Source of the DNA: Lutjanus erythropterus
Lineage: Eukaryota > Chordata > Actinopteri > Lutjaniformes > Lutjanidae
NCBI GenBank assembly: GCA_020091685.1
Contig: CM034606.1
Coordinates: 20,972,695-21,036,694, forward strand
Direction of reading: 5' to 3'
Length of the DNA stretch: 64,000 bases
Shown here: positions 1-11,379 of the stretch, in pieces
How the letters are laid out: each line of letters begins with the position of its first letter
Numbering within the stretch: position 1 is the first letter of the stretch
Position numbers and translations under genes: made by a program
Notes under the pieces: model-generated
What the model was told of the DNA's origin: nothing
The model's database searches: none
What the model saw: only the letters and a program-made list of their open reading frames with translations

Positions 1-672
1 GTCATATCGGTGTCCTGCATTCATGTGTCAGAGTTCACATGAAGTGCCCCTCCATTCTTGTATAATATTCACAAGCAGCTACGCTAAACCAGTTTAAAAC
101 ATCACTCTCACCTTAGGATATTGAAAAGTCATCATCAGAAAATTAATCTTTGTATTAGCATGTGTCTAACTATAGCTCATGTATTCCCAAGGTGAAAAAG
201 ATGTGGGCTATGCAGCCTGATATTCAGACCACACGCGAGGAATCTGAGGTAATTCTAAAATTAACACCAGCTTTTATTAGGCCACTTAATCAGGGAAGGA
301 ACTGAAGGTTAAGTTATTGTGAATGAGGTTATGGTGAATGAGGGACATTTATAATTCATGTATGAACACATGGCATTCCCATCAGCTTCCCATACGCATC
401 ATCTCATTGTCACATTATTATCATACGCTGATCAGTCTGTACTAACCAATTAAAAGCTAAGAAAATTAAATAGCTTTTCAATCTTCCTGTCTGTTACTTC
501 TCTGTTCACTTGTTCCAGATTCCTCTGTAGTTGACATTAGTGCCACAATCAAACTGGTACAAATATGAGAATCTGAGAAAATGTTTGCTTCATTTTGAGA
601 GCAGTTAGATCTCAAAATGAACTGACACGTTTAGACTAATCAATTACTTGTCAACTATTAAATTCATGGCTT
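1..672. other. AT-rich, no gene seen
   Basis: No plausible coding exon or repeat recognised. Composition is AT-rich with very few CpGs, like most of the window. Confidence 0.5.
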
Positions 673-840
673 ATGCTATTTGCACTCAGGATGGGCTAGA
701 CAATGTAGATATTTAAACCCTGTGTGTATGTAGCCTTGCATGGCAGAGAAACGCACCCAGGTGTCCATAGACAACAATGCTATTTGCATCCAGGATGTAA
801 ATAGCCATGTGGCTATTTAAACTTGCATGGCAGAGACAAC
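673..840. repeat. imperfect tandem duplication
   Basis: Two direct copies lie at about 673-750 and 777-837. Both begin ATGCTATTTGCA, carry CAGGATG and TATTTAAA, and end CTTGCATGGCAGAGA. The second copy is shorter through an internal deletion. Flanking single-copy DNA gives no sign that this is part of a gene. Confidence 0.7.
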
Positions 841-844
841 CCAT

Positions 845-1110
845 CTTTTCCTAAACTTAACCAAGTAGTTTTCATTCCTAAACCTAACCAAACCTCAACT
901 GGAAACTGAGAATTTAAAACCTGTAGATAATAAGTAAACAGACATAAGTCATAATAAGTCAAGTAAGTTTAAATAACGTGTAGTTATTGGCTTCAATGGC
1001 TTATAATTTCACACTAGACAAAAATCCTACTCTCCCAGGACAGAACTCGAACCCACTCTTGTGCTTAACCCATTTACCCACTTCAGTCTCTTCTTCACAG
1101 CGAATTTGTC
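845..1110 (-). mobile_element. SINE-like relic with CCTAAACCTAACC block
   Basis: The block CCTAAACTTAACCAAGTAG followed by CCTAAACCTAACC is a motif I recall from a very common teleost repeat. At 1043-1053 the minus strand reads GGTTCGAGTTC, close to the RNA polymerase III B box GGTTCRANNCC, with GTGGGTAAATGGG upstream resembling an A box. A tRNA-derived SINE head on the minus strand is inferred. Copy boundaries are uncertain. A related block in the other orientation lies near 7985-8110. Confidence 0.4.
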
Positions 1111-2059
1111 ACTATTTATAGGTAGACTAAGGGGGTCGAGTGTGTATCCTGAATCGCTCCCATTAGCCTATTCTCACCTGGACGCAAAAAGACACTCAAA
1201 AAGTAATCGCCAGCTGTTTTGACATTCTACTAAATTGAAAAATCTATTTAATTTATTAAGAAAAATAAGTCAAAATTCTCTGACGTCAGTTTCTCTATCT
1301 TCTGGTTTATTTACTCCTCTATATGACAGTAAACTGAATATCTTTGGGTTGAGGACTTCATCTGAGGCTCTGTGAAACACTGACATTTTCACCATTTTCT
1401 GTCATTTTGTAGACCAAACAACTAATCCTTTAATAGAGAAAATAATCAACAGATAAATCACCAATGAAAATAATCGTTAGCTGCATCTCTATACATGGTA
1501 TTATTTTATAAGAGCATACAAAACACCCATAGTGTTTCAGCGACAGCATCCAGTATGACTGCTGATGCAGGCCTGTCTACTACATGTGTACTACGTGTAC
1601 TCACTCCCTTGCGTTTTCTGTCTAGACCAGTGATGCTGCATATGCAATGCGCACATTCCCCGCGAAATCCGGTCGGAATTTTCATATGAAATCAATAGTT
1701 TTTCAGATGACTCCTCAGTCAATGTGAAAACAATCACTGGCCAGAGAGAACATGATCACATGGAGCATGCTGGTGGTCGCAGGGCGTGTGGATTTGCTCC
1801 ACTAACCCATATTTACGCTAACGTTATGGACCATGTTGTCTGTTGAGGAATGAATAGGACTTATGATGATCAGTCCCCGGGGCCTGCGCTCATTTCCCCT
1901 GGAGATTTGTTGTTGCAAAATCGTTTTCTGCTTTTACCGAAACGCAGTAATTATAATAGAGATGTATAATGCATCACAGCTACAATGAAGCTTCAAAAGC
2001 GAGACAGTCGATGTTTGCACATAAATATACAGATGGATAAAACCTACTGGTTTGTCAGT
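1111..2059. other. no gene seen; possible promoter flank
   Basis: No exon recognised. CpG frequency rises from about 1590 (for example CCCCGCGAAATCCGGTCGG near 1660-1680) towards the CpG island that follows. An AT-rich CATAAATATAC stretch near 2020-2030 could be a TATA-like element for a rightward transcript, but this is weak. Confidence 0.35.
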
Positions 2060-2480
2060 GCTGTGTGTTTTTTTTCCGTACCTTACCGTGGTAATAAGCG
2101 GTGACCTCGCCTCACACGGCGCAGCGGCTGATGATGTCGGCTTGTGTCTTTTTCCCCGCACGGACCCGACGCCTCCTTCCTCTCTAACGTCCTTCAGAGA
2201 AAAACGCAAAAAAAAACACGCCAAGTTGTCGAATCGTCTGACCGAAAGACGCGTTTATGTCCCGCTGATGATGGTCATGTTTCCCAGCAGCGGATCTCTC
2301 CGAGGATGCCTGCCTCTCCCTGCCGCCTGCCTGCTGCCTGAGCTGCGCGCTGTTATGGCAGCCGGAGTGGAGACTGAGACCCTCCCCCGGGCGCAGAGCA
2401 GTGGATCAGGTGGACACTCAGCATCCTTCACATTCCTGCATCACTGGACGGTAAAGGGCAGGCCTGTGCGTAAAAAAGCT
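2060..2480. promoter_or_regulatory. CpG island, candidate promoter and first exon
   Basis: Hand counting finds about 29 CpG dinucleotides between roughly 2075 and 2400. That is near the number expected from base composition, while the rest of the window is strongly CpG-depleted. Unmethylated islands of this kind usually mark vertebrate promoters. Transcription could run either way. On the minus strand a good donor (CACG|GTAAGG) sits at 2087/2086, so a leftward non-coding first exon is possible. On the plus strand an ATG at 2355 is followed by 32 open codons and a fair donor (GACG|GTAAAG) at 2450/2451. Neither product is recognised. If the gene runs right, the rest of the window is a long first intron; if left, it is upstream intergenic DNA. 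Confidence 0.5.
2355..2450 (+). CDS. possible first coding exon (unrecognised)
   Basis: This is an alternative reading of the CpG island. The ATG lies in TTATGG, so it has G at +4 but lacks the -3 purine. It opens 32 codons beginning MAAGVETETLPRAQ, rich in Ser, Gly and Thr, with no signal peptide or known motif. The exon would end exactly in phase 0 at a GTAAAG donor. The frame stays open past the donor to 2510, so openness alone proves little. I recognise no family. The opposite-strand reading of the same island is about equally likely, so this call is speculative. Confidence 0.15.
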
Positions 2481-3010
2481 CAGTTTGCTCTTATTTTTTC
2501 TCCCTTATGAGAGTTTTTTTTACGGTTGACATTTTAGCATATGACGTTTATTCAATACATTATGAAAAAGGCTTTAAGCTTTAACATTCCAGTAGTGTCC
2601 CTCTAGGGGTTTACCCTGACCTTATCACAATCCATGCTATATTTTCATGTCGTGTTATCCTTCACTGTTAGAGGGAATATTTTTAACAACCAAAAACTGT
2701 TTTAGTATTTTTTCGGTTGTGTTTTTTTTTTCTGTCAGACAGCCAAGAGCTCTGACATAAATGAAGAGTTTAGTTTTAATTAATTAAAAATGATTTTATT
2801 TCTGAGTGTTTGGGGTCAGTACATAACAAAATCATATAAACAACGTTTAAAGTAAAATAAGAAGTGGCCAAAGGTTTTCAGACTTTTAGACCTTAAATTT
2901 AAGTAGAGCCACCTGCTGGCAATGATGAACCTGTCATGCTGCCTTCATGTCCTCACAACAAGTTGTAACCAGAGCGAGCAAACAGTGATATACAACAATT
3001 TTATATGTTA
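2481..3010. other. AT-rich, no gene seen
   Basis: Contains poly-T runs (for example near 2727) and no recognisable exon or repeat. Confidence 0.45.
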
Positions 3011-3755
3011 AAGGTTCAGAGTGCAAAATTTACAGGGATTTATTGCTAGAATATGTCGTGGTTTGGGGTTTAAGTTTTTGTCTTTGCTCTTGTTTCTGCT
3101 GTTTTACTTACTTACTTTTTTGATTATAGAGTGTTTTCACTTGCCCCTGCTTAGGTTCACTGAGTATTTAGTCTTGTCTTTCCCTCCCTAGTTGCCAGTT
3201 CATCTTTTTACCTTTGTGTCAAGTATCCTATTGTTTCCCCACATGTTCCCTCATGGTGTTTGGACTTTCTTTTGATTTCATGGACTTTGAACTTTGTTTG
3301 CACTTTTGGATTTGTTCGCCTTTGTTTCCCTTTGGGCTCCTCTATGTAAGCTTGTGTTTTTTGACTTTGTGTTTGGGTTTTTCATTTAATCACTTTGAAC
3401 TGCACCAGTCTCCCTCCTCTGTGTATGTGGATCCAGTTCTCTGTTTTCCTGGTTACCTCACTTGACATGTGTGGCAGAATATGGCAGAAAGGTAATATAA
3501 TAATCATGCATATGTTTTCACTAGTGTATAATCACCTGAAAATAAGAATTGTTGAAAATAAGAGTGTTCCACATAGCACTTCTAGGTTTCACAGTAGCTC
3601 AGAATGGACAGACAAAACACCGGCTTTAGATATGACATTTACATTTTCTCAGGTTCTCCTATGCATGGAAGAGGAGAGTGAGGCAAAGTGTTTGCAATCT
3701 GCAATCTCACCACTAGATGCCAGTAAATCCTACACAGTGTTCCTTTTAGACCATG
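3011..3755 (-). mobile_element. MITE family A, copy 1, split by a solo LTR
   Basis: The left end (AAGGTTCAGAGTGCAAAATTTAC) pairs imperfectly as an inverted repeat with the right end (AAATCCTACACAGTGTTCC). Hallmark internal segments are shared with copies at 4552-4945, 17844-18128 and 63636-63885: GTGTATAATCACCTGAA, a CAGAATGGACAGAC motif, GGTTCTCCTA, and CACCACTAGATGCCA. The element has no coding capacity. It is interrupted at 3054-3476 by an LTR flanked by GAATA duplications, so it was already present when the LTR inserted. Confidence 0.75.
3054..3476 (+). mobile_element. solo LTR (Ty3/gypsy-like)
   Basis: The 423-bp segment starts TGTCGTGGTTTGGGG and ends GTGTGGCA, giving canonical TG...CA termini. 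It is bounded by identical 5-bp direct repeats GAATA at 3049-3053 and 3477-3481. Removing it and one GAATA rejoins family A sequence cleanly. No internal retroelement genes are present, so it is a solo LTR left by LTR-LTR recombination. T-rich content and the CACTTGCCCCTG block resemble the second solo LTR at 55451-55914. Assignment to gypsy is inferred from the 5-bp duplication and memory of fish LTRs. Confidence 0.75.
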
Positions 3756-4551
3756 GAAATTTCTTATTGACAATTCAAGGGGGATATATGTAAATATGTA
3801 AGTGTAACTGGCAGTTTTGGAGAGTATACAAAATATTTCTTTCATGTATTTGCTCTGTTAAATTTTAGTGAATGATATGTCTCTATTGGGCTGCTAATTC
3901 TCAGATTATGTGTAGAATCACATTTTGTTACCATTAAATACTGGTGCACACTATGTGAAATTTGCATGTGTGACTCATGACTCAGAAATATGAGCTCTGC
4001 AGGGAAAACTCGAGGGCAGTTTTGTTAAAGGGCAGCTGCGTATAAAAGCTCCTCTGTTCTCAGGATGTGCAGTCATCCAGGCAAATTTCAGCTCTGCAAA
4101 GGCTTTTGAATATCACAGGGAATACAGTTTTTGGTATTGTTTATCGATGAATAAAAAAAAAAGTGATGAACAAATGTGCTTCCTATAATCCTCTGTGGCT
4201 TTTATTGACTTTCAAAAGACAAGAAAACACATCATTTAGTGTAACTGGGCTGCGTTTGCTGACCTCTTGTGGAAACTGCATTAAGATAATGGAGTGATTC
4301 AGTCTTCTGTTAGGAACAGACTGCTGCCAAATAAATACATTCGAGAGATGGAACAAATAATTTACAAATGATTATGTAATATCTCTGTCAGATCTGAGTT
4401 GAAAGACAAAGCTCAGCATAATAATTTACATGCTGTGAAGTCTTGGGACTAGATGGTTACTAAATCAGTCGTGTTATAATGAACTTTATTTGATTTTTTC
4501 TGTCATCTTTAATTAATTTGTGAGGTTTAAAGAAACTTGGAGGATATACTG
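3756..4551. other. no gene seen
   Basis: Includes GGGCAGCTGCGTATAAAAGC near 4030-4050, a TATAAA-like box with no recognisable transcript after it, and TTTATCGATGAATAAAAAAA near 4140. No open exon with splice signals is recognised. Confidence 0.4.
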
Positions 4552-4945
4552 ACAAAGTCCAGAAATCGCATCAGTGTGTAGAATTTAATGGCATATAGCA
4601 ATGCGCTTGCAGATTGCAAACACCATCACTCACTCCTTTCCAAGACAATCTATGACGTCTACAAAACATGACATGGTGTAGCTAGCCAGTGTTTGGTTTG
4701 CCACTTCTGGGCTACTGTACATGCACTGCTCAGTGTGTCACAAACATGGTGGCCTCCATGGATAAGGACCCACACCCTCTGTAGATATAAATGCCTCATT
4801 ATACGGTAACAAAAACACAACACTTTATTTTAACTGATTATACACAAATGGAAACACATATTTATTTATATTCAATTTATTTATATTCCATTTCTGCCAT
4901 ATTCTGTCAAAAAATCCCAATAAATCTTATATAGTTAATCCTCTA
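4552..4945 (+). mobile_element. MITE family A, copy 2
   Basis: Shares in order with the other copies: TGTGTAGAATTTAATGGCAT, GCTTGCAGATTGCAAACACC, CCAGTGTTTGGTTTGCC, TCTGGGCTACTGTA, GTAGATATAAATGCCTCATT, GGTAACAAAAACACAA, TGATTATACACAAATGG and a decayed right end near CTTATATAGTTAATCC. Orientation is opposite to copy 1. Non-coding. Confidence 0.7.
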
Positions 4946-5620
4946 TGAATATGAAAACTCACAAGAGACAGAAATATATTGTGATTAGTTGACTACTATA
5001 TGACATTACTATATGTTATTTCTGGCTTTTTAACTATGTAGTGAATGTCAGGAAACTGAGGGAATACGAGTCATACATCAGTGATAAAACTGATCCTACC
5101 AACTCATTTCACTGAAAAAAAAATCTGCTCAGACTCTGTTGCATTTATATATGTATTGTATTTATTATATGCCACTACATCTCAGTACTAGTCTCAGACA
5201 CTTGGATTAATACTATTAACAATAAGAGAGTTTGAAATTTCTTTTAATGTGGCCTGGAGCCTCATGGGTGGATGTCTTTGGGAAAATAGAGTGTGTGTAG
5301 GACAGTTTGCACATTCAAAAAGGCCACATATAAAACTGAATACAAAGCTAAGTCTTTGAAAAAAACAAGTAATGAAGTTAGGAACATAACAAAACTTTTT
5401 TGGAGAAGAACTAAGAACACAGATGGTAAAACAGACTTCATACACTGAGTGTCAATACAAAGAGTAAGCAAGTAAATCACTGTTATCAGGTGTATGGTTG
5501 TGGAAAGAATAATGAAAATCTGCAGTCTAGTAGAAGTACTGAAATATTACTAAAATAGTAGCTATCACTCAACATTGGTCACCTAACTAAATAAATTGCA
5601 TACTGTAATGCATACTTAAG
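4946..5620. other. AT-rich, no gene seen
   Basis: No exon or known repeat recognised. Confidence 0.4.
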
Positions 5621-5711
5621 TAAGACTAAAATTACAGACTTGGAAAAAATTCTCCCAGCAATTGCTTAACTAAGGTAATCTGAGTAGTTGTAATTAGTTA
5701 CACCCACCCCT
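5621..5711. repeat. fragment of TAACTAGTAACT-type repeat
   Basis: The run AAGTAAGACTAAAATTACAG ... GTAATTAGTTACACCCACCCCTG resembles a dispersed teleost repeat made of short AGTAAC/TACTT motifs. Related pieces are at 8325-8395, 31805-32395, 38735-38820 and 40206-40880. Confidence 0.45.
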
Positions 5712-6775
5712 GGTATTTGAGTGAGATGCCTTTATGTTGTTTTGTAAGGGTTAGTTAATGTTTTGTGGTACATAACCTCACTATAACTGTCATATTCAGC
5801 TGTATTTACTCATTTACTAAAGTATTGACACATGTACAGTCAGAGAAAATCAAACATTTCTGCTAAAGGTGAAAAATTACAGCCCTGTAATGTGACTCCA
5901 TAGCATTCAGTATTTCAGGTGACTGGAAAAAGCCTCTTAAAAAGTTGTCTACAATATTTATAGCAAAATATCTAGTCAGTTTATTATATAACTTCATCAT
6001 TGGTCGTGGGTTATCAGCTGAAACTCAGCTACAAGTTTTGTGAACTGGCTTGATTTCAGTTTCAAAAGACCAGTCATCTGTACTGTGCCTTTGAAATAAA
6101 TTTAAGGGGGCATTTCTAGGACCATATTTTTGCATAAATATGCATGTTAAAGTAGTTTGAGGGTTCTGTTACATATGCACAGTGTCCCTTCTCTGTTTTT
6201 TGCAGCATGCAGCATGTAACAACAGTAGCACACACCACATTTCAGCTGGGGGCAGTGTTGCTCTATAAATACTGCATAAACATTTCCAATGCTGTACACT
6301 GCTTTGTGATTCATAAAGTTCCATATGTGTGTGTTTGTCCTTGTGTGTTTGCAGCAACGACCCAATCAATTTCCTAATTTACCTCATCATATAATTGAAT
6401 TATTTTAGTTTCACTCCATATTGAAGTCAAAAGAGATCCAAGCGTCATACTCGGCTCCAATTAACCAGGATGCATTTGTGAGTGAATCATGCGGATTGCT
6501 TGCCCAGATGAAGTTAATTGCCAGAGAAGAAACACTTAAGCCCGTTGAAAAAAAAAGAAAAGAAAAGAAATGATCTCTTAAATGCAACGTCTTCAAAGAG
6601 CATCTTTGTCTTTATTATCAGTGTAGCAACAATAATTGTATTCTCATTCAGTGCTTCAGGTTTAAATCATCAGTACTTTGTGCAGCAATAAAAACATCAA
6701 TTTCCAAACTGACAAGTGGCATTGGTGTGTCAATGCTGAACCTGACTGCTTTGGTCCTCAGTGACGCAATACTTC
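5712..6775. other. no gene seen
   Basis: Mostly AT-rich unique-looking sequence. A purine run GAAAAAAAAAGAAAAGAAAAG sits near 6546-6568. No exon recognised. Confidence 0.4.
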
Positions 6776-6794
6776 TTTATTTATTTATTTATTT
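6776..6794. repeat. short (TTTA)n
   Basis: Four to five TTTA units, directly upstream of a pyrimidine-rich AG acceptor-like site. Confidence 0.8.
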
Positions 6795-6811
6795 GTGTTT
6801 CTTTTTCCCAG

Positions 6812-6905
6812 ATAATATTCAAACTCGCTGGTTTCACAGTGAAACAGCACCAAGGCTCTTAACGAAGGACATTTCGTGGATGGACAATGTGGCACTTTGT
6901 TGTAG
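6812..6905 (+). other. exon-like segment, unproven
   Basis: A strong acceptor-like tract (GTGTTTCTTTTTCCCAG) ends at 6811 and a donor-like TAG|GTACAT lies at 6905/6906, bounding 94 bases. Only one of three frames is open, reading DNIQTRWFHSETAPRLL then TKDISWMDNVALCC. I recognise no family. The (TTTA)n tract just upstream could create the pyrimidine run by chance. Confidence 0.2.
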
Positions 6906-7984
6906 GTACATTTCTCAAGGCTGCGGAGACCTTTGGGGAGGGAGATGTTTTCCACCTGCATGTCAAATAGACTTCTGTCCTGAAAAACAACCCAATCTGA
7001 CCTTCATCACTTCATCTTATCACATCTGAGCGAGGGAATCCTTCACGTGGGTTTTAGCATTTAATAAGACAGTTTCTATGTTCTTTTTTTCACGTCCGCT
7101 ACAATACAGTGATTGATTGCATTGACGTGATTTATTAATGCTCACCACAGAGGAGAAATATCCTGTCTGCAACCAATGACGAAGCCACACTACACATCTT
7201 AAGCTGTGCCCTTGCACTTCAAGCATCCACAGCTTGGCACTACCGGGTATATTGTTCTGAAATAGGCCATGATGACAAGTTGTTCACTAGTGACCGCTGG
7301 CAGTGATATAAATTTTTCTTTCTGTCCTGCCTGTTGGCTCTAATGCCAGAGCGAGAGAAAAGGTGCTGCTGTGAGCTTTATGACAAAATGTTTTATCCCC
7401 CATTAACCTTCACAGAGTGGGTATCAGGAGGGGATTTCAGGTGGAATAAAGCACCGGTGTCAATAGGCAGGTGTGTCACTGAGTGAGCTCAATGGAGACG
7501 ACAGGCTAGCATGAGGCGCCCTCCGTCCTTCATTTCTCCTCTTTCTTTTGGGGTCATTCCTTAGCTGGGCTCTGACAGCAACTGCTGATAAGAAAATGAT
7601 TAAGTATCATGGACTCAACCACCACAATCCAATCCACGCTCCTGGTTGCTCCGCAGACTACAGAAAAGCTGTGTCAGAAGCTTTTTTTCTAATCAGGAAG
7701 TTCCAACAGCTTTTTGATTACTCTTCATATAAGCCATATGTGTGTGTAAGGCTGCCCGACTTATAGGCTTAAACCCATTTACAGTACATTGTGTTTCTGA
7801 ATGTGGCACAGACATGGAGGACAGTGAATACTGATTCAAAGAACTCAAAAAGACAAATCAGGATAACCTCTCCACCATATCTGAAATGGATCAGTCTGAG
7901 ATGGCGTACTGTAAGAGCATGTTCACATCAGCCTTGTTTAGTTCAGCTGAACAACAGCCTTTTAACACGTGATAAATGCTGTGA
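6906..7984. other. no gene seen
   Basis: Moderately mixed composition, with short open frames lacking splice support or recognisable motifs. Confidence 0.4.
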
Positions 7985-8110
7985 AGCGGTCGCAGTTTGG
8001 TTAGGTTTAGGCACAAGAAAAACTCCCATATTTGGGGTTACAATAACTACATTACGTATGCCATGTGACATCAGTAAAGCAACTCACAACACGAAAGTCT
8101 CATGACAAAA
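7985..8110 (-). repeat. CTAACC-type repeat, second copy
   Basis: TTTGGTTAGGTTTAGGCACAAG near 7995-8018 is the reverse of the CCTAAACCTAACC block at about 850-895. The following text is typical degraded repeat sequence. Confidence 0.45.
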
Positions 8111-8324
8111 GTCACGTTATGCACATAATGTTGTGTTCAACAACTTTTAATATCATTTTCGTTACATTTGTTTGAGCCTTCCAGCCATCTCACCCCTGCA
8201 ATGTGTGGACTTTCTCCCTCTTTACACTTCATCAAGAGCCTGGGACATATTAGGCATATTTGATATATGATAAGTGCAATGGAAAATAATCAAATTATTT
8301 TACTTTAATATTAGGATTCTTGGA

Positions 8325-8395
8325 TTAGGTTACTGACTACATTTTTAACATGTAACTAGTAACTGTATTGGAATACATTTTTAAAGTAACTCTCC
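8325..8395. repeat. TAACTAGTAACT-type repeat fragment
   Basis: GGTTACTGACTACATTTTTAACATG, then TAACTAGTAACTG and ACATTTTTAAAGTAAC, are internally repetitive and match a pattern I recall from dispersed fish repeats. Confidence 0.45.
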
Positions 8396-9620
8396 TAAGC
8401 CTGTGTATGGATCGGTCTGTGGATCAGTGTCCGGGTTTAAAAATTCTGGACTGTTTGAATTTTGCCTTTGTGAACGTTAACCGGACCAGCTGGAAAATTT
8501 AAACAATGTATGATTTTGGAATCGGACCTTTAGATGTGAGCCTGCCCTAAAACACAAATACATATACTGTATGTGCAAAGGCGGATTTATCCCACAGGGA
8601 TCAGCAATCAGCCGTGAAATTCCCCCTGTGAGGCATCTGGGCACCCATGAAAATGGAAATGGCAGCAGCTGATCTGTCGATGGGGACCAATCTGCCTCCT
8701 CATCAGGGCTCTTCATTAAAGTCAAGCACTGTCCATTAGACCCCGTAATCCTCCCTCACCCAGTGCCACGCACGACCTTGAGGTGTAGCAGTACACACTG
8801 TTTTAACAGCTCCTCACAGAGTTCTCACAGCGGTGTAGTAAATGTCAGAGGCACTCTGGTTGCCGGTGTTTGTGGGTGAAAAAGTTGTTTTGAAACAGGA
8901 TTTAAAGAGATCTCTTAACTCTGTTATTCCTCATGGAGTCTTCAGTCGTATTGCAGCCAATCATAACCAGTAATTTAACTTGCCCTCATGATGCTGTCAT
9001 TGCACAGTGTGACTTTTTTCACTGTCTACTACAGAATGTGATCATTCCTTGCTCACCATAGTAGCTGCTTAATTGAGCTGGATGCGCGTCAATGATTTCA
9101 CTTAGAGGGGATCATCAAGATTCAGACAAGCACCTGGTCTTTTATGTGCCTGTAGAAGGCTGGCAGGAAAAACGATTACCGGCCTCATTTGTTCTCTATA
9201 GACAGTTGTGACCTTTCCAATTGGCACATCCTCTTACGAATATGACAGCTTTTCTTTCCTGAAACCAGGAGTGATCTTGCATTTAATATGCAGATAAATT
9301 GCATTTTTGCCTATTGGGGAGCTTGGAGTGAGAACATACTGTACAATCAGTATGGCGACGCTTTTTGACATTGCATGTGTCAGTCGTCAGTGGAAGTTTA
9401 TGGCAGTCCCATTGTGCTCGCCGTTCGGCGTCATGAAAATAAAAAGGATCTTTTAGATGTCTGTGCATACGCTGAAATATGGCTTAATTTACTGTCCATT
9501 GTGGTGAATAAATAACAATGTGAGTCACGTAATATTAACACTCGATTGTGTTTTTTAAAAATCTCAGTTTGAACACAGATGCATAGAGGAATGAATAAAC
9601 TGTTGCCGTACACAGCAACT
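8396..9620. other. no gene seen
   Basis: About 8560-8780 is a little more GC-rich than its surroundings but shows no supported exon. No other structure recognised. Confidence 0.35.
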
Positions 9621-10127
9621 AAGGGATAGTTGGTATTTTTTTAAGTGGGATTGTATGAGTTGCTTATTGATAGACAGTGTATTAGCTACAATAGATGCTG
9701 GATGCTAAGCAATGTACTGCTGTGGACATCATAAGCCAAAAAAGGTATTTTAATTACTTAATAAAGGTCCACCTAGAGATAAAACAGGGACTATTTTCAT
9801 TGCTTTACCTTGACATCAGACAGCCTTTTCTGATGAGAAACCGCTATTATATAAGCCAGATATCCCTCTCTCCAAACCAACCAAACTCCATAGGAAAAAA
9901 AGTAATAAGAAAGTAATATTCTAAATATAGCATTCACAACTGATATTGACCTTTTTAAAGTGGCCTAAATACTTCCTCTGTCCACAGCAAGTCATTGCTT
10001 ACTTTCTGTGTTGGTACTCCTCTCTGCAAACTGGGGGCATCTCACCTGGCATCTACTACAGCTACTACACTGATTATTTATAAGTACTTGATACAACTCC
10101 ACATGAAGTAATCAGAACTATCCCTTT
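9621..10127. mobile_element. MITE family C, near-complete copy
   Basis: Left end AAGGGATAGTTGGTATTTT with GTGGGATTGTATGAGTTGCTTAT pairs as an imperfect inverted repeat of about 47 bases with the right end, which on the minus strand reads AAGGGATAGTTCTGATTAC with GTGGAGTTGTATCAAGTACTTAT. Internal hallmarks AAGCAATGTACTGCTGTGGAC and CAGACAGCCTTTTCTGATGAG occur also in fragments at 12987-13075 and 14692-14975. About 507 bp, non-coding. Confidence 0.8.
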
Positions 10128-11149
10128 AAACACCTGAGCGACCAGCATATCAGGCTTTATTTTGAATTAATCTGTAATGGCCTTAAGATTCAGAAAAAAA
10201 CATAGCCCTCTAGAGCTTGCAACACTTTGAAACCCAATGAGAGCTATTGGCCTGTAAGATATGAGCTGCTGAACCATGAACAAACACTGTAAGAAATACA
10301 AGACAAAATACACACATGGGAAATACGCTGCAGAATAGAGCGTTCACAGTACATACCAGTAAAATCCCCAGCCTCCCTTTGTACAATGTGGTTAGATTGT
10401 ATCATAAAATGCATTTCTGTGGAGGGGTTAGGGATAGAGGCAGAGGGAGTGATTGCCAAAACCACTGTTTACTTGAATGGATTACCTTTCAGTGGAACTG
10501 TTAGGATGTGCAATCACCGGGAAATATCAGTGCAGAATGAACTGGCAGGACTATCAAAACAAAAAGCTTCAGTGCATGTTTGATTTGGAACCAGTGTCCT
10601 CACCAGGAGCCCACAGGATATACAGTAAATGCCATCTTTGTACTTGATAAGTGCAGCATTAGAGCATAAGTCTAAGTTTATAAAATAAATAGTTGTGTGA
10701 CTAGTTTTAATCAATGAATTTTCTAGTATGTTGTCTCAGAATCCCTTCTCATTTGATCGAGCTCTATTTTGCACATGAATTGACTCCACTAAGCTCCGCC
10801 CTCCTAAGTTACTGTTGCTACGTCTGTCAAGCTTTCCATTCTTGTACTACACATATGCAGTTTACAGTGATAATGGTGGCAGATATAACACAGAAATTGG
10901 GAGTAAATATGGAAACACAAGATCTTTGATTCTACAAAGAAGTAAAGAAAAGCAGCTTCCCATTTCCAGCTGATGACTGCAGATTTTGTCAGTCAACTCT
11001 GTACAGTAAAATGCTGTAAAATAGCTGTAAGCTAACGCTAATATTTAAACTCCTTGAGTCAGCTGAGGAGTCCATCTACAGCTGACATTTTAATGTTTCC
11101 AACTGACACATTTTAAAATCAGAACTCTGTAAAAAGCTTGGAAATATTT
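10128..11149. other. no gene seen
   Basis: Unique-looking AT-rich sequence without a supported exon. Confidence 0.4.
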
Positions 11150-11326
11150 GGGGACAGCAGTGGGAACCAGGCTTAGGACCTGGAACGTTGCCTGTTCAAA
11201 TCCAGCATAGACCAAAGTATGGAGCGTAGACTGGTAGCTGGAGAGGTGCCAGTTCTCCTCCTGCTGAGGGCCCTTAAGCAAGGCTCACTTAACCCAGAAT
11301 TGCTCGGGGTGCCTGACTACATATAT

Positions 11327-11379
<53 letters not shown>

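Noticed and set aside
2052-2510. 152-codon plus-strand frame across the CpG island
   Set aside because: GC-rich islands readily give long chance frames, and the opposite strand is also open for 96 codons over part of it. Only the sub-segment from 2355 is kept as a weak exon hypothesis.
4025-4060. TATAAA-like box (GCGTATAAAAGC) as a promoter
   Set aside because: No CpG enrichment, no recognisable exon downstream, and TATAAA words are frequent by chance in AT-rich DNA.
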